A stretch of DNA of 37,809 bases. Source: Urechidicola sp. Lineage in GTDB: Bacteria > Bacteroidota > Bacteroidia > Flavobacteriales > Flavobacteriaceae. Location of the stretch: contig JAQRMW010000116.1 in assembly GCA_028599075.1 (NCBI GenBank), positions 1 through 37,809 of the forward strand, given 5' to 3'. The notes beneath the pieces are model-generated. The model was given only the letters and a program-made list of their open reading frames with translations, did no database searches and was not told where the DNA came from. Within the stretch, counting starts at the first letter, position 1, and each line of letters begins with the position of its first letter. Below are positions 1 to 8,941 of the stretch, in pieces. The position numbers and the translations under genes are program-made.

Positions 1-93
1 AGCTTTAAAATTTGTCTAAATTTCTTCTCAGAAATTCGGGAACGGAAAATATACTTGTTCTTCATTGTTTCTCAATAATTTACAAAGATATAA

Positions 94-432
94 ATTTCCC
101 TAAACTATCTTGAACCTTTATTATATACTAATTTTGAAACCTTAGATAGTTTGCACAGGCAAATGCCCTATTTAAAAGGCATTGCTAAAAACCATTTATT
201 GGTAGTTGTATTTTTTAAAAATACAGAATTAAATAGCTTAATTTTTGAATCTGCAAAAACTGCTCAGCAGGCTTACGATAAAGTAATTGCCGAGAAGTTT
301 GCCTTTGAAAAAAGATTGATAGTAAATGAATTAAAGAAATATGGTATCTATTCAATTTTAACGACGCCAGAAGATTTAACTATTGATACCATTAATAAGT
401 ATTTAGAAATTAAAGCACGTGGATTGATTTAG
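94..432 (+). pseudogene. 3' remnant of a DUF58-domain protein gene
   Basis: The translated region reads like the C-terminal end of flavobacterial DUF58 proteins (von Willebrand-like fold, usually over 400 residues and beside MoxR ATPases). It has a block around LPYLKGIAKNHLLVVVFF-type sequence, then IAEKFAFEKRLIV, and ends in TINKYLEIKARGLI. The homology runs upstream of any good start codon: in frame, LLYTNFETLDSL precedes the TTG at 151. An in-frame TAA at 91-93 then closes the frame, and I could not find the rest of the family in any frame of positions 1-93. I therefore read it as a degraded or truncated 3' fragment and not a 93-residue gene. Family assignment is from recalled conservation. 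The truncation is seen directly, but the window edge limits how far upstream can be judged. Confidence 0.6.
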
Positions 433-433
433 A

Positions 434-465
434 AATATAAAAGACCCAACCTAAGTTGAGCCTTT
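434..465 (-). terminator. Rho-independent terminator of secA
   Basis: Read on the minus strand, AAAGGCTCAAC and GTTGGGTCTTT pair over 11 bp with two G-U wobbles around a TTAG loop, followed by a T-rich stretch. On the plus strand the wobbles become A-C mismatches, so the hairpin is better for minus-strand transcripts. It lies 26 bp past the secA stop. Confidence 0.7.
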
Positions 466-490
466 CAATATTTAATATTCTAAAAGTATA

Positions 491-3400
491 TTAATCCTCA
501 GTTAAAACCCATTCACCTTTATTAATCAGTGGAATGGCTTGCTTGTATTTTACCACTTTGTTTTCGCCACTCATCACATTTTTAATAGTAACTCTGTCGT
601 TTCTCCCAATTTTACGTTCGGTACGTACAAAGGTTTCTACAGGTTGTTGAGCTTGTTGTTGATTAGTACTTGTTTGTGTTTGACTCGCATAGTCTTCTTT
701 AGTCAATTTTACCTTATCTCTTTTTGGCTCACGAGCAGCAGAAACTTGTTGTGCACTTTGTGATGGTAATTCTCCTTTAAATAAGAATGACAATACTTCC
801 TTATTTACTTTGTGCAACATGTTTTGAAACAGCTCAAACGATTCAAACTTATAAATCAGTAATGGATCTTTTTGTTCGTATTGCGCATTTCTTACTGACA
901 TTTTTAACTCATCCATTTGACGTAAATGGTCTTTCCAAGTATCATCGATAATAGCTAGAGCAACATTTTTTTCAAAATCAGAAATTAATATTTTTCCGTT
1001 TGATTCGTACGCTTCTTTTAGATTTGTAACAACTTGTATTGTTTTCGATCCATCAGTAAATGGAACTACAATACGCTCATATTGATCGCCTTGCTTTTCA
1101 TAAACATCTTTAATTACAGGATAAGCAGCAACTGCATTGCGTTCAATTTTATCTTGATAATGTTTGTAAATAGTGCTGTACAATTCATCTGTTAATTCTT
1201 CTACTGATTTATTTTTGAATTCTTCTTCAGTAAAAGGCGATGAAGTAGAAGAGAAGCGAATCAACTCAAATTCAAAGTTGTTATAATCATCATGAGCTTT
1301 GTTTTCAGTCACTAAGTTAGAGCATGTATCAAATACCATGTTTACAATATCAACTTGTAAACGCTCACCATACAGTGCATGACGACGACGTTTGTACACA
1401 ACTTCACGTTGTGAATTCATTACATCATCATATTCTAATAAGTTTTTACGAATCCCGAAGTTGTTCTCTTCAACTTTCTTTTGAGCTCTTTCGATAGATT
1501 TAGAAATCATAGAGTGCTGAATTACTTCACCTTCTCCTAACCCCATCTTATCCATCATTTTGGCAACACGTTCACTGTTAAACAAACGCATCAAATTATC
1601 CTCAAGAGATACATAAAACTGTGACGAACCAACATCTCCTTGACGACCGGCTCTACCACGTAATTGTCTATCTACACGACGCGAATCATGACGTTCGGTA
1701 CCAATAATTGCCAAACCACCTGCGGCTAAAACGTCGTCAGATAATTTAATATCCGTACCACGTCCTGCCATATTTGTTGCGATTGTTACCACTCCTGGGT
1801 CTCCAGCTTCTGCAACAATATCTGCTTCTTTTTTGTGGAGTTTTGCATTCAATACGTTGTGTCTTATTTTTCGCATTGACAACATACGTCCTAATAATTC
1901 CGAAATCTCAACAGAAGTAGTACCAACCAAAACAGGTCTTCCTTGTTCAACTAAATTGGTAACCTCATCAATTACGGCATTGTATTTTTCTCGTGCTGTT
2001 TTGTAAACTAAATCTTCACGATCATCACGAACCAATGGTCTGTTTGTTGGAATTTCGATAACATCTAATTTGTAAATCTCCCAAAACTCCCCAGCTTCCG
2101 TTACCGCAGTACCAGTCATACCAGATAATTTGCGATACATTCTAAAGTAATTCTGTAGAGTTACTGTTGCAAAAGTTTGTGTAGCAGCTTCAATTTTTAC
2201 ATTTTCTTTAGCCTCTAATGCTTGGTGCAATCCGTCAGAATAACGACGTCCATCCATGATACGACCCGTTTGTTCATCAACAATTAATATCTTGTTTTCC
2301 ATCACCACATACTCCACATCTTTTTCAAATAGGGTATAGGCCTTTAACAATTGATTCATCGTATGGATGCGTTCACTCTTTACACCATAATCGCGATAAA
2401 TTTCTTCTTTTCTTTTTGTTAAATCTTCTGGTGATAAATTCTCAGCATCTAATTTTCCGATGTCTGTACTTAAATCTGGCATGATAAAGAACTCGCTATC
2501 ATTTCTATCTTTTGATAAATTAATAACACCTTTATCTGTCAATTCAATCGAATTGTTTTTCTCCTCAATCGTAAAATATAATTCTTCATCAATTTCTGGC
2601 ATCATACGATTGTTGTCTGCCATATAAGTATTCTCTGTTTTTTGCAATAATTGCTTAACTCCATCTTGACTCAAAAACTTAATCAAGGCTTTGTTTTTTG
2701 GCAACCCACGATAGACTCTCAATAATTTAAATCCACCTACTTTGGTATCACCATCAGCAATTGCTTTTTTAGCTTCTGATAAAACGCCGAGTAAATATTT
2801 ACGCTGTAAATTTACTAAGGTATCTACACTTGGTTTTAATTCATTAAACTCATGGCGATCACCTTGCGGAATTGCACCAGAGATAATTAGTGGAGTTCTA
2901 GCATCATCAATTAAAACAGAATCTACCTCATCTACAATAGCGTAATTGTGTGGGCGTTGCACCAAATCTTTTGGAGAATGTGCCATGTTATCACGCAAAT
3001 AATCAAAACCAAATTCATTGTTGGTTCCGTAAGTAATGTCTGCATTATAGGCAGCTCTACGCGCATCAGAATTTGGTTGATGGTAATCGATACAGTCAAT
3101 CGACAATCCGTGGAATTCAAAAATTGGAGCCATCCACGCGGCATCACGTTTTGCTAAATAATCATTTACCGTTACAACGTGTACACCATTACCAGTAATG
3201 GCATTTAGATAAATTGGTAAGGTTGCTACCAAGGTTTTACCTTCACCCGTCATCATCTCAGCAATTTTACCTTGATGTAAAACAGAGCCACCAATTAATT
3301 GTACGTCGTAGTGAATCATGTCCCAAGTAATTTGCATTCCTGTAGCATCCCAAGTATTAAGATAAATTGCTTTGGTGTCGTTTAACTCTACATTATCCTT

Positions 3401-3826
3401 TTTTGCTGATAATTCTCTATCATATGGAGTTGCAACAACTTCGATAGTTTTATTGTTAGTAAACCTTTTGGCAGTTTCTTTAATCAAGGCAAAAGCTTCT
3501 GGTAGAATATCTTCTAAAGTTTTTTCTGATGCTTCGTAAGAATCATCTTGTAGCTTATCAATTTGATTGTAAATTTCTTCTTTACGATCTACATTTGCAG
3601 TTTTAGCCTCTTCTTCTAAACTCTGAATTTCATTTTGAAAAGGATCAATTGCCGCTTTAATTTTAGATTTAAACTCTAAGGTTTTGTCACGCAAACCATC
3701 ATTAGATAAAGCCCCAATAGCATTTTCGTAAGCAGTAACTTTTTCAACTATTGGTAGTAATAATTTAAGATCTTTTTTCGTCTTGTCTCCAACAAATATC
3801 TTTAAGACGGAATTCAATAAACTCAT
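491..3826 (-). CDS. secA: SecA, preprotein translocase ATPase
   Basis: Motor ATPase that drives unfolded preproteins through SecYEG at the inner membrane. At 1,111 residues it has the long form usual in Bacteroidota. Visible motifs are Walker A GEGKT (residues 194-198), the DEVD Walker B box (299-302), the NBD2 motifs around TNMAGRGTDIKL, and LRGRAGRQGDVGSSQF. The spacing between the DEVD box and the second half of the preprotein cross-linking region is longer than in E. coli, as in other Bacteroidota. The C-terminus ends GEWVLTED and lacks the zinc-binding CxCxSG motif of proteobacterial SecA. It has its own terminator at 434-465 and a candidate promoter octamer at 3851-3858, so it is probably transcribed alone. 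The start MSLLNSVLKIFVGDK matches the family N-terminus. Confidence 0.98.
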   Translation of the reverse strand: MSLLNSVLKIFVGDKTKKDLKLLLPIVEKVTAYENAIGALSNDGLRDKTLEFKSKIKAAIDPFQNEIQSLEEEAKTANVDRKEEIYNQIDKLQDDSYEASEKTLEDILPEAFALIKETAKRFTNNKTIEVVATPYDRELSAKKDNVELNDTKAIYLNTWDATGMQITWDMIHYDVQLIGGSVLHQGKIAEMMTGEGKTLVATLPIYLNAITGNGVHVVTVNDYLAKRDAAWMAPIFEFHGLSIDCIDYHQPNSDARRAAYNADITYGTNNEFGFDYLRDNMAHSPKDLVQRPHNYAIVDEVDSVLIDDARTPLIISGAIPQGDRHEFNELKPSVDTLVNLQRKYLLGVLSEAKKAIADGDTKVGGFKLLRVYRGLPKNKALIKFLSQDGVKQLLQKTENTYMADNNRMMPEIDEELYFTIEEKNNSIELTDKGVINLSKDRNDSEFFIMPDLSTDIGKLDAENLSPEDLTKRKEEIYRDYGVKSERIHTMNQLLKAYTLFEKDVEYVVMENKILIVDEQTGRIMDGRRYSDGLHQALEAKENVKIEAATQTFATVTLQNYFRMYRKLSGMTGTAVTEAGEFWEIYKLDVIEIPTNRPLVRDDREDLVYKTAREKYNAVIDEVTNLVEQGRPVLVGTTSVEISELLGRMLSMRKIRHNVLNAKLHKKEADIVAEAGDPGVVTIATNMAGRGTDIKLSDDVLAAGGLAIIGTERHDSRRVDRQLRGRAGRQGDVGSSQFYVSLEDNLMRLFNSERVAKMMDKMGLGEGEVIQHSMISKSIERAQKKVEENNFGIRKNLLEYDDVMNSQREVVYKRRRHALYGERLQVDIVNMVFDTCSNLVTENKAHDDYNNFEFELIRFSSTSSPFTEEEFKNKSVEELTDELYSTIYKHYQDKIERNAVAAYPVIKDVYEKQGDQYERIVVPFTDGSKTIQVVTNLKEAYESNGKILISDFEKNVALAIIDDTWKDHLRQMDELKMSVRNAQYEQKDPLLIYKFESFELFQNMLHKVNKEVLSFLFKGELPSQSAQQVSAAREPKRDKVKLTKEDYASQTQTSTNQQQAQQPVETFVRTERKIGRNDRVTIKNVMSGENKVVKYKQAIPLINKGEWVLTED

Positions 3827-3850
3827 AATATACTTTGTGTTTTAGATGTT

Positions 3851-3858
3851 CAAAATTA
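3851..3858 (-). promoter_or_regulatory. Candidate -7 element of secA
   Basis: On the minus strand this reads TAATTTTG, an exact match to the Bacteroidota TAnnTTTG element, 24 bp before the secA start codon. I see no clear -33 TTTG. The expected place overlaps the terminator hairpin of the upstream gene. Confidence 0.4.
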
Positions 3859-3861
3859 AGC

Positions 3862-3888
3862 AAAAAAAAAGCCTCAATTGAGACTTTT
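3862..3888 (-). terminator. Rho-independent terminator after the DUF2795 gene
   Basis: On the minus strand AGTCTC pairs with GAGGCT around an AATT loop (one T-G wobble), extended by A-T pairs and followed by a run of eight T. It separates the DUF2795 gene from secA. Confidence 0.75.
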
Positions 3889-3909
3889 AGATTATTTTTT
3901 CGTGTGTTT

Positions 3910-4131
3910 TTAGTATTCTTCTTCGTTCCAAAGATAATCATCTTCGGTCGGGTAATCTGGCCAAATCTCGATAATAGAATCATAAGATTCACCTTCATCT
4001 TCTAAATCCTGCAAGTTTTCGGCAACTTCTAAAGGTGCTCCAGTTCTAATTGCGTAATCTACAAGTTCGTCTTTGGTTGCTGGCCAAGGTGCATCAGCTA
4101 AATAAGATGCTAGTTCTAATGTCCAATACAT
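3910..4131 (-). CDS. DUF2795-family small protein
   Basis: A 73-residue acidic protein beginning MYWTLELASYLADAPWPATK. The pattern of a short helix, then PWPATKDELVDYAIRTGAP, then an acidic tail is the DUF2795 family, widespread and nearly always annotated as hypothetical. The start at 4131 is preferred over an ATG 19 codons upstream because the family begins at MYW and the upstream codons resemble non-coding sequence. The tail (EDEGESYDSIIEIWPDYPTEDDYLWNEEEY region) is strongly acidic. It has an octamer upstream at 4159-4166 and a terminator at 3862-3888, so it is probably monocistronic. No biochemical role is known to me. Confidence 0.85.
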   Translation of the reverse strand: MYWTLELASYLADAPWPATKDELVDYAIRTGAPLEVAENLQDLEDEGESYDSIIEIWPDYPTEDDYLWNEEEY

Positions 4132-4158
4132 AGTGAAATTTACTTTAGATATATTTTG

Positions 4159-4166
4159 CAAAAATA
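4159..4166 (-). promoter_or_regulatory. Candidate -7 element of the DUF2795 gene
   Basis: Minus strand TATTTTTG, matching TAnnTTTG, 27 bp before the ATG at 4131. No convincing -33 element was seen. Confidence 0.4.
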
Positions 4167-4223
4167 ATTTTTTTGCATAAATACCCAAGCTATTTCAACT
4201 ATTTTTTTCTAAATGTTAAGAAC

Positions 4224-4799
4224 TTATTTTTTGTGAGAAGGAATCCAAGGAATTTCTTCACATTGATTATCGTAGGTCAACTTCCGTGCCAGCACAAAGA
4301 GATAGTCAGATAGTCGGTTTAAATACATGATAATATGTGTGTCAATTTCTTCTAAATTATTAAGTGTTACACAGATGCGTTCAGCTCTGCGGCATATACA
4401 ACGTGCAATGTGACAATATGACACGGTTGTGTGTCCTCCAGGTAAAATGAAATGTTTCATGTCGGGAAGATCAACATTCATTTTATCAATTTTATTTTCT
4501 AAAAGAGAAATAGATTCCTCAGATATTTTTGGAATATTTAATCGCTCTTTTCCACTTTTTAAAACTTCTTTTTCTTTTGGAGTTGCTAACATTGCCCCAA
4601 GTGTAAATAAGTCATTTTGAATTTTAAGGAGATTCTCAGAAGTCTCACTGTCTATTTGTTGATCTCGTACTAAACCAATGTTTGCATTGAGTTCATCTAC
4701 CGTACCGTAGGCTTCAATGCGAATATGGTCTTTAGCTACACGTTGGCCACCATATAATGAAGTGTTACCTTTATCTCCTGTTTTTGTATAGATTTTCAT
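4224..4799 (-). CDS. ATP:cob(I)alamin adenosyltransferase, PduO/MMAB type
   Basis: Transfers the adenosyl group of ATP to cob(I)alamin to give adenosylcobalamin, the cofactor of methylmalonyl-CoA mutase and similar enzymes; cytosolic trimer. The N-terminus KIYTKTGDKGNTSLYGG is the ATP-binding signature of the family. The second signature appears as CHIARCICRRAERICV, with the conserved arginines of the active site, followed by DYLFVLARKL. At 191 residues it is the usual size for the single-domain form. It lies 16 bp downstream of the methyltransferase gene at 4816-5592 on the same strand, so the two are probably cotranscribed. No cobalamin synthesis genes are nearby, which fits salvage of imported corrinoid. 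Confidence 0.93.
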   Translation of the reverse strand: MKIYTKTGDKGNTSLYGGQRVAKDHIRIEAYGTVDELNANIGLVRDQQIDSETSENLLKIQNDLFTLGAMLATPKEKEVLKSGKERLNIPKISEESISLLENKIDKMNVDLPDMKHFILPGGHTTVSYCHIARCICRRAERICVTLNNLEEIDTHIIMYLNRLSDYLFVLARKLTYDNQCEEIPWIPSHKK

Positions 4800-4815
4800 T
4801 TTATAAAATTATGAA

Positions 4816-5592
4816 TTAAACCCGAATAGTAAAATGTTCTTTAGGTTGTTCTTTTCTAAAGAATACAAATCCCCAGAAATAAGTATCTATCGTAACAGAA
4901 ACTTTGGGATGTTTTTTTATTTCTTCCCAAGTTTCTGTCATTTCTTTAGACCAATGAATATCGTCAAATACAAAAACTGAATTGTTATGAATTGTATTTA
5001 AACATTGTTTAAAATAATCTAAAGTTGGTTGTTTTTGGTGGTTTCCATCAAAGTAAATTAGATCATAGGATGCATCCTTTAATAATTTAGGGAGTGTTGT
5101 TTTAAAATCTCCTTCAACAAAATCAACCGAATTAAACCTAAACTTTTCAAATAGATTTTTCGCTATTTGTAATGTTTTTGGACAACCCTCTAAAGTTGTA
5201 ATATTACTTTTAGGATTACCAATATACATACTTGCAGTTCCTATTCCTAGTGAGGTTCCTATTTCTAAGATATTGTTAGGTTTTAGGTATGCTACCAATC
5301 GTATAAGCAATTTAGACCTCTTTTTTGAGATGCCAGCAACTTTTGCAATTTTTGCAATTTCTCTAAAATTATTTTTAAATACTCTAGAGCCTTTGCCAAA
5401 ATCTGTTACTTCAATTTTTTGCTTGTTTAGCAATAAATCATTCCGATAATCAGTTATCAATTTGAGTTTGGCTCTGGCTGTTTTTTTATAAAAGCATTTT
5501 GTAATTAAATCAAACACAAAAGGAGAATGCACCCCATGTTGATTGGTAGATTTTTTTAAAAATTGCAGATATGATGTTATTTTAAAAATCAT
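4816..5592 (-). CDS. Class I SAM-dependent methyltransferase, O-methyltransferase-like
   Basis: A 258-residue protein with a Rossmann methyltransferase domain over about residues 85-245. Motif I is ILEIGTSLGIGTASMYIG, motif II is the acidic end of the second strand (TTLEG), followed by FVEGDFKTTLPKLL and DLIYFDGNHQKQPTLDYF. That last stretch and VFVFDDIHWSKEM resemble the Methyltransf_24 / catechol O-methyltransferase-like group. About 85 N-terminal residues (KKSTNQHGVHSPFVFDLITKCFY) form a separate helical region common to flavobacterial homologues. The substrate cannot be told from sequence. It is divergent from the exopolysaccharide operon at 5722, and its promoter would lie in the 129 bp between them. 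Confidence 0.85.
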   Translation of the reverse strand: MIFKITSYLQFLKKSTNQHGVHSPFVFDLITKCFYKKTARAKLKLITDYRNDLLLNKQKIEVTDFGKGSRVFKNNFREIAKIAKVAGISKKRSKLLIRLVAYLKPNNILEIGTSLGIGTASMYIGNPKSNITTLEGCPKTLQIAKNLFEKFRFNSVDFVEGDFKTTLPKLLKDASYDLIYFDGNHQKQPTLDYFKQCLNTIHNNSVFVFDDIHWSKEMTETWEEIKKHPKVSVTIDTYFWGFVFFRKEQPKEHFTIRV

Positions 5593-5651
5593 GGAGGCTC
5601 AAATTCTATGCGAAAATAATAGAAAAATTATTTTTGTTAGTGATTAAAAAT

Positions 5652-5659
5652 TATATTTG
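5652..5659 (+). promoter_or_regulatory. Candidate -7 element of the exopolysaccharide operon
   Basis: TATATTTG matches TAnnTTTG, 62 bp before the ATG at 5722. A TTTG at 5633-5636 could be the upstream element, although its spacing (15 bp) is shorter than usual. Confidence 0.45.
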
Positions 5660-5721
5660 CCATACTACTATTAATGTTTGCATGTAAATCAACATATTAA
5701 GCCAAATTAATTATTCTTGAA

Positions 5722-6504
5722 ATGAAGAAAATATATTTAGTTCTAATCCTTATAGTTATAAGTTTATCTTCTTGCTTGCCTACTAAAAAAACCAACTACT
5801 TTCAAGGAGAACCAACTTCTAAAGGAGAGATGTATAAGCTCAATAATGAGCCCTATCGTTTGCAGGTTAATGATGTGCTGTCTATCCAAATAAAATCTGA
5901 AAACCCTGAACTTGTATCATTATTCAGTGCTTCAAAAACCGAAGGTACAGTTTCGAATAAAGGAGATGGTTTGTATTTTGATGGATACACAATTAATACA
6001 CATGGTAATATAAGAATCCCATATATAGGTGAATTAAATGTGCTGGGATATACAGAAAGAGAAGTAAGAGAAAAAATTGAGTTTGAGCTGAAGAACTTCA
6101 TTAAAAACCCGGAGTCTATTTTTGTCACGGTAAAATTATCAGGAATAAAGTTTGTAGTTACTGGTGAAGTGAAATCACCTGGTACGTTAAATTTATTACA
6201 GAGTCAAGTAACAATAATAGAAGCAATTGCAAATGCAGGAGAAATATCGCAATTTGGAAACCGACAAAATGTAACAGTATTAAGAAAGACAATCAATGGG
6301 GTTGAGCGTTATACAATTGATATGACCGATATAGCTGTTTTTGATAATGAGCAATTTTTTGTTCAGCCAAATGATGTAATTTATGTAGAGGCATTACAAC
6401 GTAAGAGTTGGGGTTTTGGGACAACAGGCTTACAGACATTTACTACGATAGCTTCGGTTTTTGCAGTTTTGGTAAGTACCATCTTATTGGTTAAAACATT
6501 ATAA
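5722..6504 (+). CDS. Wza-like polysaccharide export lipoprotein
   Basis: Outer-membrane export protein of the Wza/KpsD family, expected to form the exit channel for a surface polysaccharide. It starts with a lipoprotein signal peptide whose lipobox is LSSC (Cys18). The polysaccharide export domain follows (YRLQVNDVLSIQIKSENPEL, about residues 45-135), then a SLBB domain (FVVTGEVKSPGTLNLLQSQVT, about 140-225), and a C-terminal hydrophobic helix (residues 240-258). At 260 residues it is shorter than E. coli Wza, as is usual in Bacteroidota. It is the first gene of an operon, 5 bp before the Wzc-like gene, and the pair is the standard export/length-control unit. Confidence 0.92.
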   Translation: MKKIYLVLILIVISLSSCLPTKKTNYFQGEPTSKGEMYKLNNEPYRLQVNDVLSIQIKSENPELVSLFSASKTEGTVSNKGDGLYFDGYTINTHGNIRIPYIGELNVLGYTEREVREKIEFELKNFIKNPESIFVTVKLSGIKFVVTGEVKSPGTLNLLQSQVTIIEAIANAGEISQFGNRQNVTVLRKTINGVERYTIDMTDIAVFDNEQFFVQPNDVIYVEALQRKSWGFGTTGLQTFTTIASVFAVLVSTILLVKTL

Positions 6505-6509
6505 TTGGT

Positions 6510-8939
6510 ATGGAAGAAGATTTTAACTTTATAAAAAATTCTGATGAGAGTATCTCTGATATCAAAGATTATTTGTTCAGAGTTTTAGCACATTGGAAAT
6601 GGTTCTTAGTGACTATTCCAATTGGTTTAGCAATTGCCTATTATATAAATATATCTACTCAAAAACAATTTGGCTTAAGCGCAACAATTTCTATTACCGA
6701 AAAGCAAAACCCTCTTTTTTCTAGCGGAACTAGCATTGCATTTAATTGGGGTGGTGTTAGTGATAAAGTTGAAGGTGTTAGAAGGTATTTAAGCTCTAGA
6801 ACACACAATGAGGCTGTTGTAAAAGAACTTCAATTTTATATTGAATATTTAAAAAAAGGCCAGTTCAGAAATGAAGATGTTTATGGTAAAACCCCATTTA
6901 AAGTAATTTTAGAACCAAACCAATATCAACTATTAAATACTTTAGTTAGAATTGATTTTACAGATGATCATAATTTTAATCTTACGGTCAATTTTGAAGA
7001 TAAATCATCTATTAAGTTGATTAATTATGATACAGATGAAATTTTAGATTATTCAATTTCAAATGCTACTTTCTCACAGCAATTTAGTTTAGATGAAGAA
7101 TTAAGACTTCCATTTTTGAATTTGGCATTGCAGTCAATTAGAGAAATGAAAGCAGTTGCAGGTTCTTCATATATGATCCGCTTTAAAAGTGTCAACTCTG
7201 TGGTGGGGAGTTATCAAAGAGTTAGAGCTACACCAATTAAAAACACATCATTGTTAAATGTAACCTTAGTAGGCCCAAATAAAAAACGCATTGTTGATTA
7301 TTTAAACAAAACTGTCGAAGTATTGTCTGAAAATCAATTAAAAGACAAAACAAACTACGCATATCAAACATTAGAGTTTATTGATCAGCAATTTGAAAAC
7401 ACTAAAGATAGCCTACGTTTGATAGAAGACGATCTTGGTGAGTATAAGCAAGAAAAAGGGATTTATAATCTGTCATCTGAAGGAGCGCAAATTTTTACAA
7501 ATACAGCTAGTTTAGATCAAAAATATTATGAGTTAGTAGATCAATTAGAGTATTATCAAAATCTTGAAAATTATATAAAAACACATCACAATTTTACAAG
7601 TATCCCTGCACCGGCTATGGTTAATGTTATTGACGGCTCTATTAGTTCAGAAGTAGGTGCATTGACGCAGTTATCTGCTGCCAAAATTAAATTAGAGTCA
7701 GAGGTTACTAGTAGCCATCCATCATTAGTGTCTTTGAATCAAGAAATTGTTACAGCTAAAAATGTTTTGCTAGAAAATATATCTTCACTTAAAAAGATTA
7801 TTGAATTAGATATAAAAAATAGTGAGCGTCGTTTAGATATTTATAATTCTCAGTTGCAAAAGCTTCCAGAAAAAGAACAGCAGTTATTGAATTATGAGCG
7901 TAAATATATAATGACCGAAAATAATTATAAGTATTTACTACAAAAGAGATATGAGGCTGATATTGCAATTGCGGCAAGTGTATCTGACATCACAATACTA
8001 GATAAAGCAAAAGACACAGGGCAGCAATCAAACAAACCCAGAACAGGCTTTAATTATATGGTAGGCATTTTGTTGAGCATCATACTACCTTTGTTTATTA
8101 TTGTTGCAAAAGAAATTTTTGATACTAAGATTCAGACTGTAGAAAATATCGAAAAATTATCTCCAATTCCAGTTTTAGGAGTTGTTGGTAGAAACGATGC
8201 AAAAAATAATTTGGCAGTAGTGTTAAAACCAAAATCTTCAGTTGCTGAAGCTTTTAGAGCATTGCGTTCTAACATTCACTTTTTATTTAGTAGAAGTAAA
8301 ATCGGACAAACTAAAACTGTAGTAATAACATCATCTGTTGGTGGTGAGGGTAAAACTTTTGTTTCTATTAATATGGCTACTGTTTTTGCAATGAGCGGAA
8401 AGAAAACAATATTGGTTGGCTTGGATTTGAGAAAACCAAAAATATTTGGAGATTTTGAATTAAAGAATGATGTTGGTGTGGTCAATTATTTAATTGGTCA
8501 AAAAACAAAAGAAGAAATCATTCAAAAAACTCATGTTGAAAATTTGGATATGATTTCAGCTGGCCCTATACCACCAAACCCTTCTGAGTTAATTATGAGT
8601 ACAGCTACTGATGAATTAATTGACTATTTAAAGGATAAATATGAGTACATTATTTTAGATACGCCACCTATTGGTTTAGTTGCCGATGCTTTTGAACTGG
8701 TAAAGTATGCTGATGTCACGCTTTATGTAGTACGTCAAAGTTTTACACAAAAAGGGATGCTTAAAATGATAAATGATAAATACATGAAGAAAGAAATTTC
8801 TAATGTTAGTATTGTTTTAAATGATTTCAAAGTCAAGGCTGGCTTTGGATACGGTTACGGTTATGGCTACGGCTACGGGCAAGGGTATCAAGAAGAAGAA
8901 AAGAAATCTTTTTTCAAAAGAATTTTTAAAAAATTATAA
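6510..8939 (+). CDS. Wzc-like polysaccharide co-polymerase and tyrosine autokinase
   Basis: Inner-membrane protein controlling chain length and export with the Wza-like partner. A Wzz-type N-terminal region begins with a membrane helix at about residues 31-50. A long coiled-coil periplasmic part follows, then a second membrane helix at about 516-536, then a cytoplasmic BY-kinase domain. The kinase has Walker A SVGGEGKT (near 610), the Walker A' region ILVGLDLRKPK, and Walker B YIILDTPPIG. The first Asp of the Walker A' box is Gly here, which I recall as common in flavobacterial homologues. The C-terminus carries a tyrosine cluster, GYGYGYGYGYGQGY (six Tyr), as expected for autophosphorylation in trans. 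At 809 residues it is full length. It is separated from the next gene by 2 bp. Confidence 0.93.
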   Translation: MEEDFNFIKNSDESISDIKDYLFRVLAHWKWFLVTIPIGLAIAYYINISTQKQFGLSATISITEKQNPLFSSGTSIAFNWGGVSDKVEGVRRYLSSRTHNEAVVKELQFYIEYLKKGQFRNEDVYGKTPFKVILEPNQYQLLNTLVRIDFTDDHNFNLTVNFEDKSSIKLINYDTDEILDYSISNATFSQQFSLDEELRLPFLNLALQSIREMKAVAGSSYMIRFKSVNSVVGSYQRVRATPIKNTSLLNVTLVGPNKKRIVDYLNKTVEVLSENQLKDKTNYAYQTLEFIDQQFENTKDSLRLIEDDLGEYKQEKGIYNLSSEGAQIFTNTASLDQKYYELVDQLEYYQNLENYIKTHHNFTSIPAPAMVNVIDGSISSEVGALTQLSAAKIKLESEVTSSHPSLVSLNQEIVTAKNVLLENISSLKKIIELDIKNSERRLDIYNSQLQKLPEKEQQLLNYERKYIMTENNYKYLLQKRYEADIAIAASVSDITILDKAKDTGQQSNKPRTGFNYMVGILLSIILPLFIIVAKEIFDTKIQTVENIEKLSPIPVLGVVGRNDAKNNLAVVLKPKSSVAEAFRALRSNIHFLFSRSKIGQTKTVVITSSVGGEGKTFVSINMATVFAMSGKKTILVGLDLRKPKIFGDFELKNDVGVVNYLIGQKTKEEIIQKTHVENLDMISAGPIPPNPSELIMSTATDELIDYLKDKYEYIILDTPPIGLVADAFELVKYADVTLYVVRQSFTQKGMLKMINDKYMKKEISNVSIVLNDFKVKAGFGYGYGYGYGYGQGYQEEEKKSFFKRIFKKL

Positions 8940-8941
8940 GA

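Noticed and set aside
1-5. AGCTT at the left end as a possible HindIII cloning edge, with a fosmid-like total length
   Set aside because: Five bases and a length are not enough. The right end shows no matching site.
8846-8890. Tandem repeat of GGTTAC-like units
   Set aside because: It encodes the Gly-Tyr cluster at the C-terminus of the Wzc-like kinase and is explained by protein function.
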